From Capronia americana (taxonomy: Eukaryota; Ascomycota; Eurotiomycetes; Chaetothyriales; Herpotrichiellaceae), in contig JADWQD010000011.1 in NCBI GenBank assembly GCA_016110215.1, forward strand, positions 1,488,001-1,552,000: a stretch of 64,000 nucleotides of DNA, written 5' to 3'. The notes under the pieces are model-generated. The model was not told the DNA's origin, ran no database searches, and was given only the letters and a program-made list of their open reading frames with translations. The translations under genes and the position numbers were made by a program. Position 1 is the first letter of the stretch. Each line of letters opens with the position of its first letter. Below, in pieces: positions 43,050 through 53,411 of the stretch.

Positions 43050-45186
43050 ATGGCGGCCTACAACTTGCCTGTTGATAGTGTGCCGGGCACGGTACATCTC
43101 GTCGACATCGAGCATACTATGCACACCAGACATGCCGGCTCCGGGGACAAAGATATCGTGCTGGTCCCTACGCCGTCGAGTGATCCTGACGACCCGTTGA
43201 ATTGGTCACCCAAGCGGAAGTTAATGAACACCGTGTCGGTCAATGTGTGAGTTCAACCAGATCCACCAATGCTGTGCTTGTCTGACCGAGAACACTCTTA
43301 GCTACACACTGGTCGTCGGAATTGCCAACTCGGTCGTGTATTCCGTGCTTGTGCCGCTCTCTCAGGCTTCCGGCGTTTCTATCAGCACGCTGAACCAGGG
43401 AACCGGCTACCTATTCCTGCTCGCAGGTTGGGGACTGCTCTTCTGGGTAACTTACACCGCTCCTATCACCTTCGTACCAAAGTCGGCGGTGGACGACGCT
43501 TGCCACTCAAGACAGTTATCCCAGATTATGCCCTAGATCGACACTAACCTGCGGGGAACATTAGCAACCCTTCGCTTTGAGGTATGGTAAGCGACTGACA
43601 TACCTACTCTCAATCTGCGGCACCATTGGAGTAAGTCGTCTTCACCCTGTAGCTTCATACTGCGAAGACCAGGCATCCGCCCGGTTGAGGCGGTCCCTTG
43701 TCCACGCTTTATTTCGTGCTACCGGTATTGACGGTCTTGCAGTGTACCATGTGGGGACCGTATGCGAGCAGTAATGGAGAGTGGATTGCGAAGAATATCC
43801 TCGGCGGGTTCTTCGCGGCACCGATCGAAGCGCTCCCGGAGGTATCAGTAACGGACATCTACTTCCACCACCAGCGCGGAACGTACATGGGCCTCTATGC
43901 CTTTTTCCTTGCTGGAAGCAACTACTTTGCGCCCGTCATCTGCGGCTTTATTGCCGACCGACAAGGGTGGAAGTGGGTGTTCTACTGGCCCACCATATTC
44001 CTCGGCGTCGGCTTGATATGGTGCTTTTTCTTCCTGGAAGAATCCAACTACAAGCGCACGACTGTTGGGATCGTGGAGACCAACAGTGGCAGCCAGACTC
44101 CCATATCAGTCACCACGGCAGAGAAAACCGGGGAGAAACTGCCGGAGGTCACGAAGGAGCCTGCAACCGTGGAGAGCGGGACAATCACCTACGGAAGCAA
44201 CAAGACATATCTGCAAAAGCTCTCGTTGTGGCAGCCGTCGCGGGGAGAGAATATGTTGCCAAGGGCCATCCGATCGCTGAAGTATCTAGGCTGGCCTGTT
44301 ATTTTCTACGCCGGCTTCAGCTACGGCAGCTACCTGGTGAGTTGGCCACTACATCACTATCTTGATATACGTGCCACGCTAACGCGACTGCCTGCAGATC
44401 TGGTTCAACGTCCTCAACGCCACTGCAAGTATCATCCTCGGAGGCTCGCCGTACAACTTCAAAGCGTCCATGGTCGGCCTCTCATACCTGGCAACATGTA
44501 TCGGGGTTTGTGTTGGTAGCTACTTCACCGGCCGATTCAGCGACTGGCTCACAATCCGACTTGCCCGACGCAACAATGGCATCATGGAACCGGAACAACG
44601 ACTCTGGCCATTCGCCGCGTGCATCATTATCGTCCCGGCGTCCCTTATCCTCTGGGGTGTGGGAGCTGCCCACCACGTCCATTGGTTTGGCTTGATCTTT
44701 GCGATGGGGACCCTTGCCGGCTCGACCGTGTTTGGCATCACCTTGAGCGTCAACTACTTGATCGACACCTATCACGAGAGTAAGTGGCTCCCGTCTCAGC
44801 CGCGACCTCTTCCGTCGGCCGGCTTTCCTCGTAAGCGACCACAAGCTGACACGTCGGTTACAGTTAGCGGCGACGCGATGACCTCGGTCATCTTGGTGCG
44901 CAACACCATGTCCTTTGCAATCGGGTATTGTACCACCCATGCTCCATGCCTCTTAGTTTTGAATCGGCTAACCTTATGGCCGTGGCCGTGCAGATACGGA
45001 ATCACTCCCTGGCTCGACAACCTGGGCCTGCAGGACTGCTTCATCTCGGCTGCGTTCATCGGCATGGCGGCGTCTTCGGTCTTTCTGGTCATGATCTTCT
45101 ATGGCAAGAAGTTTAGAGAGCGCAGCCGAATCAAGTACTGGAACCTGGTAGCTGAGCTGATGGCCAAGGGAGATGCGAGCATCTGA
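43050..45186 (+). CDS. Major facilitator superfamily transporter (DHA1-like)
   Basis: Seven exons, 43050-43246, 43302-43446, 43565-43630, 43743-44336, 44398-44779, 44864-44924 and 44994-45186, give 545 residues. All six introns (55-118 bp) have GT..AG ends in agreeing phases. A hydrophilic N-terminus with the DPDDPLNWSPKRK motif leads into membrane segments. The conserved blocks LLFWQPFALRYGKRLTYLLS and GPYASSNGEWIAKNILGGFF are rebuilt across introns 2 and 3. A central cytoplasmic loop of about 80 residues (ESNYKRTTVGI to SLWQPSRGENM) separates two six-helix halves. The sequence is of the fungal drug/proton antiporter-like type with unknown substrate. Divergence from the amidase gene suggests it may import or export an amide-related compound. 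Confidence 0.86.
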
Positions 45187-45852
45187 CCAAAGGTAACGGC
45201 GGGATGATGTCGATTAAGCATCTTCTGTGACACACCCCTGCGACGAAGACGTAACGCACTCGAGGAGGTGCATTGGCAAGAGGGAGATGTAATGTGGAGT
45301 CTCTGCCGCGGCGAAATACTATCGGTATGTATTTGCGAAGCGGGACATCGGAGGTCGTGTCCTTTAGAGCAGTGTAGGGCAGAAAAGAGTAGAGTAGAAA
45401 CATCAACATGAGCAATCATGAACATTATTACTACTACTAGTGCATGAGAACAACGCCACAGTGCGTGGCGCAGGTGTGGCACAAGGCTGTTCATGGCTGA
45501 CTAAGCAGCATCGTCCGCCACTGGAAATTTTCTCCCGAGTCACGTTTTCATTTTCCCCGGCACGAACTGTCGTGATTGACATTATCTTCACCGTGCGCGC
45601 GTATCGTCCTAGGCGACGGCTGTCATTATCATGTCCCTGGGCTCCTGTTCGAACAGTATGGTTTAGGATTTTGTCCGTCTTCAGTTTGTTCTCCACGATT
45701 CCAGCGGCTTGGTACGCGTGCGTTCAACATGCTCAGCCTTGCACGCCCGGCACCCGGTTGTCCAGAAGATACGCAGCAGTCGCAATTGGAGTCGCAGTCG
45801 CAGTCGGTGTCAGGGTTCCACGTTCTGGCGGCCGGGTTTCGCGATCCTATTG
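45187..45852. other. Intergenic, SUA5 promoter
   Basis: 3' region of the MFS gene and upstream region of SUA5. Minus-strand frames at 45099-45494 are not convincing. No element is claimed. Confidence 0.4.
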
Positions 45853-47640
45853 ATGTCCACGAGGGCTTCTTTTGTTCGACTTTATCCTGTCCGTTCAAAA
45901 TCTCGGGTGGCGAGCACGGTTCCTAGGAACTTTTCTTCCGTCCGCACCAGGGCGAACACGGGTTTGAACCATCGCTCTATCCTCAACACCATGGCGACCA
46001 CCGTGAAGCGCGTCATGAACGAACGCCTCCATCTGTCCTCCTTGCCGTACTCAGGCTGTGACACCCGTATCGTGTCGCTCCTCGATATCAACATTCCTGA
46101 CCAGGCAACCGAGGAAGAGTATCAGGCCATCTACGCCCAGTATATCCAGGGGTCCTCGCCCGGAGACAGGGCGTCCAACGCTAGTCTACTCCGCGACGCC
46201 GTTGAATCTCTCAAATATGGTCTCGCCCCGCCGGTCGCGTTCCCCACAGAGACGGTATACGGACTGGGAGCCGATGCGACGAATGAACCGGCCGTCAGCG
46301 GGATCTTCGCCGCAAAGGGCCGACCGAGCGATAACCCTCTGATCGTGCATGTCGCGAGCGTTGCTCACCTTGAGCGGATTACGGGCGTGCCTCTGCCCGA
46401 GGTGTATAGGGCCGTGGCGGGGCGCTTCTGGCCCGGCCCTTTGACCATCCTTCTCCCTGTGCCGACGGGGGAAGTATTTGCGAAGAACGTCCACCCGGCC
46501 CAGAACACGATCGGATTCCGCATCCCGTCGTCGAAATATGCGAGATTCTTCATCGCCGCCGCGGACAGGCCGATTGCCGGGCCGAGTGCGAACTCGTCAG
46601 GGAAACCGAGTCCTACGACGGCGGAACATGTTCTGCATGATCTGACAGGGAAAATCAATTTCATCCTGGACGGCGGGGGATGTGACGTCGGGGTGGAGAG
46701 CACGGTCGTCGACGGACTGCATGATCCACCGCTCATCCTCAGACCGGGGGGTGTGGGCTTGGAAGAGTTCAGGGCGCTAGGACGGGAGGTCGGTGGGGAA
46801 GTTGGTGACAAATGGGCGAGAACCACGATCGGATACAAGACTTCGTCGCATCACGCGACCAAGACGGCGGAAAGCACGAATGGAAGTTTGCCCGTGTCTG
46901 CGTCGACTACAAGCGTGTCAGGGGCCGCCACACCTTCTTCCGAGGAGCTGCTTTCGAACGACACAAATGGCACCGGCAATGGTATTGCAAACTACGAAGA
47001 GGATGTCAACGGGGCTCCTCGCGCCCCGGGCATGAAGTACAGGCATTATGCACCCAAGGGGAGGTTGATCCTGTTCTCCAAACGCGCGTGTCAGGCTGGT
47101 CGTGTACAGGAGAAATGGGACCAGCTCGTGGGCGTGGAGAATCACCGATTCGTCAAAATCGGCATCATCTCGTGCCACTGGCCTCCATTCGCTGGCCTCA
47201 AAGACGTTATCTCCACAGTCTATCCCACCCGCATCAGCGAGATCTCGACGCCGAAAGGCCCAGGGCAGAAGGAACCAGACCCGATCCTTGATTCGATATA
47301 CGCTGACATCACGTCCATCGCACACCTGCGCGTGAGAGATACAGATGTGGTGCTGTACAATGTGCAGCTTGGTCCCGAGATCTCCACGCTCGCGCACTCG
47401 CTGTTTGGGGTGTTGCGGTTCTTCGACGAGCTGGAATGTTCGTACATCTTCGCGGAGACGGTGCGATGCATGCCATCGCCTTCGTCGGGTGGCTCGATTT
47501 CGGCTTCTGATGTCGCGAGTGGAAACAAGGCCATTGAGGAGGCAAAGGATCGGAGTGACTCGAAGCAATTGCGGCGCGACCTGGAGGATGCGGTGATCGA
47601 TAGGATTGAGAAGGCGGCGGCGGAAAGAATAGACGAATAG
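45853..47640 (+). CDS. SUA5: Threonylcarbamoyl-AMP synthase SUA5, with possible mitochondrial form
   Basis: The intronless frame can start at ATG 45853 (595 residues) or ATG 45991 (549 residues). The YrdC domain is clear: PVAFPTETVYGLGADATN, SGIFAAKGRPSDNPLIVHV, FWPGPLTILLPV, GFRIPSS, PIAGPSANSSGKPSPT and a VESTVVDG segment. The Sua5-specific C-terminal domain follows, after a disordered linker (about residues 290-350 of the long form), starting PGMKYRHYAPKG. The enzyme makes threonylcarbamoyl-AMP from threonine, bicarbonate and ATP for t6A37 of ANN-decoding tRNAs. The 46 extra residues from the first ATG are Arg/Ser-rich with no acidic residue (MSTRASFVRLYPVRSKSRVA at the start), like a mitochondrial presequence. 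Confidence 0.93.
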   Translation: MSTRASFVRLYPVRSKSRVASTVPRNFSSVRTRANTGLNHRSILNTMATTVKRVMNERLHLSSLPYSGCDTRIVSLLDINIPDQATEEEYQAIYAQYIQGSSPGDRASNASLLRDAVESLKYGLAPPVAFPTETVYGLGADATNEPAVSGIFAAKGRPSDNPLIVHVASVAHLERITGVPLPEVYRAVAGRFWPGPLTILLPVPTGEVFAKNVHPAQNTIGFRIPSSKYARFFIAAADRPIAGPSANSSGKPSPTTAEHVLHDLTGKINFILDGGGCDVGVESTVVDGLHDPPLILRPGGVGLEEFRALGREVGGEVGDKWARTTIGYKTSSHHATKTAESTNGSLPVSASTTSVSGAATPSSEELLSNDTNGTGNGIANYEEDVNGAPRAPGMKYRHYAPKGRLILFSKRACQAGRVQEKWDQLVGVENHRFVKIGIISCHWPPFAGLKDVISTVYPTRISEISTPKGPGQKEPDPILDSIYADITSIAHLRVRDTDVVLYNVQLGPEISTLAHSLFGVLRFFDELECSYIFAETVRCMPSPSSGGSISASDVASGNKAIEEAKDRSDSKQLRRDLEDAVIDRIEKAAAERIDE

Positions 47641-48567
47641 CCCTGTGTGATTAGTAGAGCTGGCTACTGTAGGATGTGGTTTTCTCATCTTGCAGCGCGG
47701 CGAGCGCCCTTGAATAAGAATTTCAACCAAACTGCGCGGCTCTTCCTTGTCCTTACCGGTTTGATCAGTCTGGGAGCCATGACATGTTTCATGGGTGATT
47801 TGTACTTGTGCACAAAAGCGAGACAAGGAACATAAGAGGAGCAAAGCAGGCAGAAGAGTAGCCATACTCCGTACACACAGACCTGAAATTTGACTGGAGT
47901 TGTGGCTGTGCGACTGTTTCCTCCTGTCAGCCTCAGCGACATCAGAATCAATTTCACTACGCGCACCTAACGCGTAACGCGTACGATTAGCATAACGTCA
48001 TACACGTGACCCGAAAGAGGTTAGTCACGTGAGCTAAGTTTGGACCCACGTGACTAATTCTTTACCCGAAGTTTCTCCGCAACCCCGCGCTTTACCTAAA
48101 ACGGCTATAGACCCGACACGACGCGTCGCTTCTATACCTCCAGACATCGCAACTGCCTCGACAAGTGACGGCCATAAACGTGATTTCAACGCTCTTCTGA
48201 CACTTTGTCAACCTTGTCCTGTCTATGCTCTTCTGACACTTGTTCTTGTCCTGTCCACGCTCTTCTGACACTTGTTTCTCTCTCATCCAAGTTCTGCCAA
48301 CACTTGTCCTAGAGTCCTCATCCTCGTCCCAGTCCTTGCAACACTTGTGCCAGTCCTCAGCCTCGGCAAAGCTCTTTTAACACCCGTCCTGGTCCCAGTC
48401 TTCATCCTCGTCAAAGTCCTTGTCCTTGGCCAAGTTCTTCCAAGACTCGTCAAAGTCCTCATCCTCTCGGCTAGGCTCTTCCAAGACTCGTCACAGTCCT
48501 TGTCCTCGGCCAAAGTTCTTCCAACACTCGTCCCAGTCCTCATCCTTGTCCCGTGTCACTCGTCAGA
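47641..48567. promoter_or_regulatory. Promoter of the F-box gene with clustered MCB and E-box motifs
   Basis: Three ACGCGT motifs (47970-47975, 47977-47982, 48121-48126) match the MluI cell-cycle box bound by MBF-type factors. Three CACGTG E-boxes (48003-48008, 48026-48031, 48047-48052) lie between them, each followed by A and spaced 23 and 21 bp. Positions are exact; function is inferred. A tandem repeat occupies the rest of the region up to the start codon. Confidence 0.5.
48180..48560. repeat. Degenerate tandem repeat, unit near 41 bp
   Basis: Pyrimidine-rich units built on GTTCTTCCAAGACTCGTC and CAGTCCTCATCCTCG recur through the stretch. The last three clear units begin at about 48433, 48474 and 48514 (spacing 41 and 40 bp); older copies to the left are more diverged and vary in length. 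The array ends only a few bases before the ATG of the F-box gene, so it must form most of its 5' leader. Confidence 0.75.
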
Positions 48568-50381
48568 ATGAGCCCTAACTCTAAGGAACGCTTGCCCAAG
48601 GAAGCGGAGGACCTGCTTGTTCAATGCCGAACAGCAAGGAAAGAGAAGAACTATGGTGCGGCAATCTCTTTTGTCAACGCAGCACTAGATTGCTCCCAGA
48701 AGGCCACCACTGCTCCTCACCTCTTGGTCGGGGTCCATGACATCCGCCATGCCGTCTGCGGGCTTGCGGGCGACCTCGACGAGGCCCTCAAGAGTGCCAA
48801 AGCCATGATCCGGCTCGATCGCTCAGACGCCCGAGGATACCTTCGCTGCGGTACACTCGAACATGACAGGGGCAACAAGACCGCCGCACTACGATACTTG
48901 GAGCACGGGGTCAAGAACTGTCCAGAATCAATCTTCCTGAATATTCTCCGTGAAATAGCCGACCGGACGCGCGACGAGCTGTCTGCCGAACTTGTTCTTT
49001 CACGAGCCCGAGATCCCATGACCGCATTGCCGCTCGAGATCATGGACATGGTCCTATCACATCTCAACTACAGACAGGTCGTTCGAATGCTCCGGGTCTC
49101 GAAGTCTTGGAACCGCCTGCTGAGTGTCCGCCCACCACTGTCTGACACGATTGCGTTTCCGAGCGACACAGTCCCCATCACGTCCAACATGCTGCTTGTG
49201 ACTCTGAACCGACTGAAGACCCCCAGGGTGCTCAAGCTGGCTGGCCTGACGTCCGCCGCTCGTCTCATACTCCAGAACCGGTTCATGGCGACGCCAATAC
49301 TAGAATCTCTGAATGTTTTCATGCTCAGCGACCGGTTGTTCGACACCGGCAGGTTGTCCTTCTCCAGCGTCAACTTGAGAAAGATCGCTCTTACCCATCC
49401 GACAAGGTGCCGCCGGGCACTGGTCGACCGCATCCTGTTGCAGTGTTCGAGCTTGGAAGTTGCCCGCTTCAGCGTTGACGAGAATATCTTTGACGAACTT
49501 GACTGGAGTTTCAGCAGTGACTCTCTCATCGAGCTGGACGTCGGATGTGATGACGATAGGACCAGCTTGGTAAGTGGCCCATCATCACATTAAAGCTCCC
49601 CTCTTTCAAGCAGTGACCACTTGCTGACAATGGTTCTTTATAGCAATCACTTGCCCTCTCCACGCCGCGCCTCAAAAGCCTCACTCTCCGCTCCGTTACA
49701 AACGTTTCACGCGAAACGTTGGGAGATTTGGATCTGCGCCATCTCCAGAACCTAGCGACCCTCTCCCTATACAACTGCGGCGTTGCGGATCTCTTTCTCC
49801 CCCCCTCCATCACGCACTTGTGCATGGAAAGCTGTCGCTACCACACTGGCATGATTCGCAGGATTCCACGACCAGACCCTGACTTCCCTGCACTGCCCAG
49901 TCTCAAGAGCCTCAGCATACTTCCCAGTGAACCACCGAGCAGTGACGATCCCACATACCCGCCTTTCATCTGTGCCGCGGCCGCGAAGTCCAAGCCCGGC
50001 AAGCTCACGTCTCTGGCTTTAAGCCAAATTCCAGGCAACCCAACCGATCTCACGGCGCTCCTGCAGTCAGGGTGGTTCGCGGGCCTGACGGCGCTGCTGG
50101 TCGAGGGCCAGCTGGGAGACCAGCACGCCCCGTTTTTCGTCGCCCACTGTCCGGACCTCAAGAGGGTCCATGTGCGCGGGGCGGCCATCACCGGCGTCTT
50201 TGTCGCCGAGCTGATGAGGGCGCCAGCCTCCAAGTTGCGGGCAGTCAAGCTGGAGGACTGCACCAAGGTCTCCAAGGACACTGTGCCGTGGGCGGCTGAA
50301 CGGGGTGTGCTCGTGGAGTATGTCTCGTCGGTGGACGCGAAGGGCAACGGCAATGGCCGCAGAGTACGCGAGCTGGAATGA
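48568..50381 (+). CDS. F-box protein with TPR and leucine-rich repeats (Dia2/Pof3 type)
   Basis: Exons 48568-49569 and 49644-50381 are joined by a 74-bp intron (GTAAGT..TATAG, phase 0), giving 579 residues. Residues 1-150 are TPR-like helices (AEDLLVQCRTARKEKNYGAA, ALKSAKAMIRLDRSDARGYL). An F-box follows at about 155-190 (LPLEIMDMVLSHLNYRQVVR, then VSKSWNRLL). The rest is a leucine-rich repeat region (LKSLTLRSVTN, LATLSLYNCGV, LKSLSILP, LTSLALSQIPG, LKRVHVRGAAI). This order is that of yeast Dia2 and fission-yeast Pof3, substrate receptors of SCF ubiquitin ligases that act in replication and genome stability. Orthology is likely but not certain, because the motif order is shared by other mould F-box proteins. 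MCB-like motifs upstream fit an S-phase role. Confidence 0.75.
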
Positions 50382-50660
50382 GAGGGAGAGGGGGGGTGTT
50401 GCGTTCAATGTCGCATACCAGGACTGCATGGGGGGTGGACTGCACTGGACGGCAATGTCCTGTATTGATATATATGCCTTGTATCATTTTTGTACATCAC
50501 ATTAGAGGCCCCAGAGCCAACAAGTAATGAAAGTCATGAGATAATGTAAAGGAAACAAAGGAAGACTCCGTATAGACATTCAAGACAACTCCTATAGACC
50601 GGGGTCCTTTGTCCCCATCTCTCTCTCTCAATGCCCAGCAGTGCCTCCGTCTTCAACCTC

Positions 50661-53174
50661 TTACGGCGTCCCTCCCGCCGGAGTCTCCAACACATACTGA
50701 CCCCCTCGGGCAATGACAGGATGGTACTCGCCCTCGCCAAACAGCAAGTCATCGTCCATGTCGACGGACCGGTCGATCTTGAAGTACCGAATCTCCCACT
50801 CCTCGTCGATGACGTCCCCGTAGCTTTCCAGGTCCGCCCACACCTCCGGGTACGCTTTTCTGGCCCACTTCTCGACCTCGTCCTTGCGGTATTGCCAGGG
50901 GATGGCGTTGTAGAAGGTGCCGATGGTGAGGGCATCGGGCGACTCGCCTATATCCCGCTCCATCTCCTCGATGAGTTCGACCGTATTTTCAAACTCGCTC
51001 TGTCCCGCTAGCGCGCCGACGTACGCGTCGTAGACCTCCTTCGTGATGACCAGGTTGAAGCTCTGCATGAGCGCCATGATTTGCCGGGCCTCGTGGCCGC
51101 CTTGCGGGATCCACTTCTCGCACGCGCGGAGCGCCAGGATGAACGAACTCAGCGTTGGGCCTTCTCTTGACTCCATGATCTTCCAGAAGTGGTCGATGAT
51201 GGCGACGAAAGGCTGTTGGCACTCCGTGTACGCAGCCATGAGGCCGTTGTGGATCCGCGTGGTTTGTTCCACTTCCAGGTCGAGTTTCAGCATGTTGTAG
51301 ACCATTTGCAGACCGTCGATGTCTTTGCATGAAGCGATACCCTCGAAGCATTTGGCGTAGGCGGCCGGGGTGGGCCGGGCAGAGAGATCCTCTCGTTGAC
51401 GCATGTGTCCGAAGACCAGACATGCAAGATCCGGCCGTTTGCGCGCGAAGAAGGATTGCATTATGGCAACACGCTCCGTGATGGGCGTTTCGGGAAAGGC
51501 GTGTCGGAAGAGTTCGTAGGCGTTGAAGGCGCGTTGGTCTTTGATAGAGAGGTCGGTGATGAATTGTTGGAAGACGGCGCTGATGCGGGCGCGGTCGTCC
51601 CTCGGGTAGGAATCGACACGGTGGCGAAGCAGGCCGGTGGCTTCCTCGAGTTCGTCCTTTTGTAGGAAGACGTGGCAGAGACCGGCGATGGCTTCGGCTT
51701 CGAGTTCCGCGCCGGTGGAGAGGAGGTGGTCGACGATTTGCATGAGGTGGATGTATTCTGGATCGGCGGAAAAAGAGAGCGATGAGATGTAGTGGTTGAG
51801 GACGGGCACATCGGACCGGTCGATGGGGACATCTTCGCGGGAGAGGAGTTCGAAGGTTTGGGCTGCTGCGGTGCGGTTGCCTTGTTTTAGATCGTAATCG
51901 AGCTGTAGAGTTCGGGTTCTGCCGTCGGGATGCAGGCCCAGGGATTGCGCGAGATCCATGTATTGTGATGCGGTCTCGGCGCTGTGCTGTGTGTATGCGT
52001 ACTCGATCAGGCGGTTCATGGTCTTCATTGACACTGCATCGGTAACTCCTCGGTCTGACAGCTGTTGGATGACTTGTCGCATATGTTTCACGTCGGGGTC
52101 ATGGGTGGCATGCCAGACGACCAGAGTCCCTGCCATGTCTCCGGAATCAGTCCTCCGCTGTAGTAGGTTGACTGCCTTCCCAGCCCACTCCTCCTCCCCG
52201 TTTCGCATCGCACAGTCCACCACTCTGATGAGGGTTGGCGTGGTTGGTACTTGGAGGTCTTCGAGCGGCAAGGCAAAGACCTTCTTGAGCGCGCTGATCT
52301 CGTCGTGTTGGGCGAAGTGAGTGGCCAGTGTCTCTTGGGAAACGGCGTCAAGTGGTCCGACGGTGTCCTGCACTTCTTGCATCACTTTCCAGAATTCCTG
52401 GATGCGGCCTTCGTTGGCTAGACCCTTCAGCACAGCGGTCCACATTGGGAGGCTGGCTCTTTCCGAGCTTGTGGGTGACTTCCGCAGGAGGTCTAGGGCC
52501 TCCTCCGCAGATCCAGTCTTTGATAGCACTGTAATATAGGTCACCAAGAGGGAGCCTCGAGCATCGTGGCGGCCATGATCGACCGGGTGGTCAATATCCT
52601 GGGCCGTGGCTGAGCGATCCTTGAGTGCGTCGAAGACCTGTGTGGCCAGGATACGGGCATCGGTGCGGAATCTGTCGTGCCCCGTGGAGGAGGCCAGTGC
52701 CAGTAGGACGCTACGAAGGTCTTCTTCTGACAGACTCGTTTTCGGATCGGAGCCCAGGATATGTCCACGCTCTTGCAAATGTTTGAACGCCTCTGTAGCT
52801 AGAAAGACGTCGTTCCTCGTCAATCGGCGTGGCGACTCGACCATTGAAGCGAACAGGAATCTGAAGGCATCGACAACCTCGTTCTCGGGAGGTATTCTAG
52901 ACTGGCTTCTTCTCGCCCGGACGAGATCGACCAGCTTGCCCAAAGCCAACTCGACGTTGGCGGCGCTGCCCCTTGCGCCCTCGAAGCCCTTCCGAGTCGT
53001 CCCAAAATTGATCCCGAATAGGTGACGCTTCTGGTGGAGTGCGTAGGCGGTGCGTGGGTGGTTGGAGAGCGGTTTCGTCCTCGTCCCAAGGGCTCTTCGA
53101 CATCCTCGAACGACATAGGGCTGATTTGCCAGAATGGCGCGGAAGACGCCACGGGTCAGATGGGAAGACTTCAT
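50661..53174 (-). CDS. CIA84: Complex I intermediate-associated protein 84 (CIA84)
   Basis: This is an intronless gene; the first in-frame ATG is at 53174, giving 837 residues. The N-terminus is Arg/Ser-rich with no acid in the first 60 residues, a mitochondrial presequence. The body is a long array of helical PPR-like repeats, for example SLLVTYITVLSKTGSAEEAL, MWTAVLKGLANEGRIQEFWK and VLNHYISSL. The C-terminal part with WYRK-like TFYNAIPWQYRKDEVEKWAR and an acidic VDMDDDLLFGEGEYHPV matches Neurospora CIA84, the chaperone needed for assembly of the membrane arm of respiratory complex I. Presence of complex I is normal for moulds. It is divergent from the mitochondrial S18 gene. Confidence 0.85.
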   Translation of the reverse strand: MKSSHLTRGVFRAILANQPYVVRGCRRALGTRTKPLSNHPRTAYALHQKRHLFGINFGTTRKGFEGARGSAANVELALGKLVDLVRARRSQSRIPPENEVVDAFRFLFASMVESPRRLTRNDVFLATEAFKHLQERGHILGSDPKTSLSEEDLRSVLLALASSTGHDRFRTDARILATQVFDALKDRSATAQDIDHPVDHGRHDARGSLLVTYITVLSKTGSAEEALDLLRKSPTSSERASLPMWTAVLKGLANEGRIQEFWKVMQEVQDTVGPLDAVSQETLATHFAQHDEISALKKVFALPLEDLQVPTTPTLIRVVDCAMRNGEEEWAGKAVNLLQRRTDSGDMAGTLVVWHATHDPDVKHMRQVIQQLSDRGVTDAVSMKTMNRLIEYAYTQHSAETASQYMDLAQSLGLHPDGRTRTLQLDYDLKQGNRTAAAQTFELLSREDVPIDRSDVPVLNHYISSLSFSADPEYIHLMQIVDHLLSTGAELEAEAIAGLCHVFLQKDELEEATGLLRHRVDSYPRDDRARISAVFQQFITDLSIKDQRAFNAYELFRHAFPETPITERVAIMQSFFARKRPDLACLVFGHMRQREDLSARPTPAAYAKCFEGIASCKDIDGLQMVYNMLKLDLEVEQTTRIHNGLMAAYTECQQPFVAIIDHFWKIMESREGPTLSSFILALRACEKWIPQGGHEARQIMALMQSFNLVITKEVYDAYVGALAGQSEFENTVELIEEMERDIGESPDALTIGTFYNAIPWQYRKDEVEKWARKAYPEVWADLESYGDVIDEEWEIRYFKIDRSVDMDDDLLFGEGEYHPVIARGGQYVLETPAGGTP

Positions 53175-53411
53175 TGCCAAAGCATCAAACGTGTATGCAT
53201 CAAGGGAAGAGAAGGAGCAGAGTCATGTTCTTTGCAATGGTGATGGCATGATGGACGTGGAGTGACAATTTGCGGAGTGGCAGCCCGACTCGGCGCACCT
53301 TCCGCTTCCGCTTCCGCTTCCGCTTCTCGTTCCTGTGGCTTTCTCGACGAGTTCAATGCTCATCGTCGACCCTCAACACGGCTTTCATCAGAGCCCAATC
53401 GATTGAACGCC
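53175..53411. promoter_or_regulatory. Bidirectional promoter of CIA84 and mitochondrial S18
   Basis: Only 237 bp separate two divergent start codons, both belonging to nuclear genes for mitochondrial proteins. A (TTCCGC)n run of four units lies at about 53301-53324. Joint regulation is plausible but not shown by any site I can name. Confidence 0.45.

Noticed and set aside
46918..47865. 315-codon minus-strand frame across SUA5
   Set aside because: Antisense shadow of a firmly identified gene; no independent features.
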